Part shown: positions 39,927 through 40,672 of the stretch, piece by piece | Numbering within the stretch: position 1 is the first letter of the stretch | Layout of the letters: each line of letters begins with the position of its first letter | From: an uncultured Pseudorhodobacter sp. | GTDB lineage: Bacteria > Pseudomonadota > Alphaproteobacteria > Rhodobacterales > Rhodobacteraceae | Assembly (NCBI GenBank): GCA_945957495.1 | Contig: CAMFLG010000001.1 | Coordinates: 1 to 40,672 of the forward strand | Length of the DNA stretch: 40,672 nucleotides | Reading direction: 5' to 3' | Position numbers and translations under genes: made by a program | The notes under the pieces: model-generated | Told to the model about the DNA's origin: nothing | The model's input: the letters and a program-made list of their open reading frames with translations, nothing else | The model's database searches: none

Positions 39927-40672
39927 AAGGTAGCCAAACTTCGGCCACCCCTCTTACGCCACCCCGCCTTTCGAGTTGCACAACCAAATCTACCGACCCC
40001 ACGCAGTATCGCTTCACCTCCTCAAACCCCATCCCGAGCCCTGAGGCCATCACCATGATGGCCAACCGATCAATGGCCTTTCGCGCCGTATCGGCATGGA
40101 TCGTCGTGAACGACCCACCGTGCCCGGTATTGATCGCTTCCAGAAACGTCCGGCTCTCCTCGCCACGCAACTCGCCCAGGATGATCCTATCCGGCCGCAT
40201 CCGAAGCGATGCCTCCAGGAGCCGCGCCGGTGTCCGTTCCCCCTGCGAGTTCCGGTCGGCCTTCAATGCCACGACATTCGCTTGGTTTGGGAACAGCTCA
40301 TAAGCATCCTCAATGGTCACCAGCCGTTCAGCAGAGTCTACCATCGCCAAAAGCGATCGCGCAAAGGTGGTCTTCCCCGTCGATGTCCCCCCAGAAATCA
40401 GCACGTTCAGCCGCTTGCGCACGCAAAGCCGCATCGCAGCCTCGACATTGCCGACCTCTGCCAATGCCAGGACTTCTTTCCCGAGCTCCCGCTTGCGATG
40501 ATCCAGATCGATCAATGACCCGTGCAGAAGCGTCGGCTTGATCGGCGCATCTGCCGCGAGTTTGAACGGCCGCAGGGTGATCGCCATTCCACCTTCGACG
40601 ATAGGCGGCGCCACGACTTGCGCCCGGATCGCCATGGCTCCCCAGGTGATCTTCCCTGACACAGTCGGCTTC
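39910..40672 (-). CDS. virB11: VirB11-type conjugation ATPase (5' end cut by window edge)
   Basis: Hexameric AAA-type ATPase of type IV secretion, cytosolic face of the inner membrane. The 254 visible codons carry RAQVVAPPIVEGGMAITLRPF, Walker A SGGTSTGKTT, the Asp box VTIEDAYELF, Walker B LRMRPDRIILGELRGEES and the His box TTIHADTARKAI. The frame is open to the window edge; the GTG at 40662 is internal, not the start. A VirB11 rather than CpaF or GspE assignment rests on the compact C-terminal domain. Being alone at the edge, it marks the end of a transfer region and suggests a conjugative or mobilisable replicon. Confidence 0.88.
   Translation of the reverse strand, partial: KPTVSGKITWGAMAIRAQVVAPPIVEGGMAITLRPFKLAADAPIKPTLLHGSLIDLDHRKRELGKEVLALAEVGNVEAAMRLCVRKRLNVLISGGTSTGKTTFARSLLAMVDSAERLVTIEDAYELFPNQANVVALKADRNSQGERTPARLLEASLRMRPDRIILGELRGEESRTFLEAINTGHGGSFTTIHADTARKAIDRLAIMVMASGLGMGFEEVKRYCVGSVDLVVQLERRGGVRGVAEVWLPFADWV

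Noticed and set aside
1..40672. CRISPR arrays, tRNA/rRNA genes or intact insertion sequences
   Set aside because: No regularly spaced repeats, no tRNA-like cloverleaf region noticed and no transposase reading frame found.

Overview
The window looks like accessory DNA (plasmid or genomic island) from a Rhodobacterales-type alphaproteobacterium. The reasons are the high-GC coding, the proteobacterial copper-resistance gene set, a cutF-cutO-like arrangement resembling that described in Rhodobacter capsulatus, and a VirB11-type conjugation ATPase running off the right edge. No rRNA, tRNA, CRISPR array or intact insertion sequence was seen.

Left part (1-9.9 kb). A CueR-type regulator (cut by the left edge) and a Cu+ P-type ATPase (copA) face a CopZ-like chaperone across two back-to-back CueR-type promoters. 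An HdeA-like periplasmic protein follows. Next is a tightly packed minus-strand operon of seven genes: monohaem cytochrome c, a small secreted CutF-like protein, a cytochrome c'-like protein, a dihaem cytochrome, a YtkA/FixH-like protein, a membrane protein with a CPTCN motif, and a second-copy-type penicillin-binding protein 2. A divergent 4-TM membrane protein shares its upstream region, which carries a CueR-like palindrome.

Middle part (9.8-29.3 kb). A two-component system (TCS1) is divergent from a methionine-rich EF-hand protein, a 38-residue membrane peptide and a DUF302 protein. Then come a second copper ATPase (YHS + heavy-metal-binding N-terminus) under its own CueR-like promoter and a translationally coupled DsbA-like protein. 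Facing them is a long minus-strand array: CutF-like, YtkA-like, CusB, CusA, a second CutF-like, a TAT-exported multicopper oxidase, a TlpA thioredoxin and a VTT/DedA membrane protein. A Zn/Cd/Pb-type P-ATPase and its divergent MerR regulator share a 19-bp-spacer MerR promoter. Behind the regulator is an MFS transporter with both a frameshift and no start codon.

Right part (29.4-39.7 kb). This is an envelope module: an ABC-2 exporter (ATPase plus two permeases) with a TSP3-type calcium-repeat secreted protein, a PepSY protein, an MFS transporter, a cytochrome b561, a YbjG/BcrC-type undecaprenyl-diphosphatase, a CopR-like two-component system (TCS2), a small exported protein and a COG4705-type membrane protein. 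A shared operator (TTACA-N4-TGTAA overlapping an 11-bp-phased direct repeat) precedes at least three of its transcription units, so the module reads as one TCS2 regulon. A partial virB11 closes the window.

The most interesting pattern is that three different copper-related genes (cytochrome c'-like, multicopper oxidase, YtkA-cusBA) are each preceded by a small secreted Cys-containing protein with a proline-rich C-terminus and then one or more RNA hairpins. This suggests that the CutF-type copper-sensing leader-polypeptide mechanism has been deployed three times in one locus.
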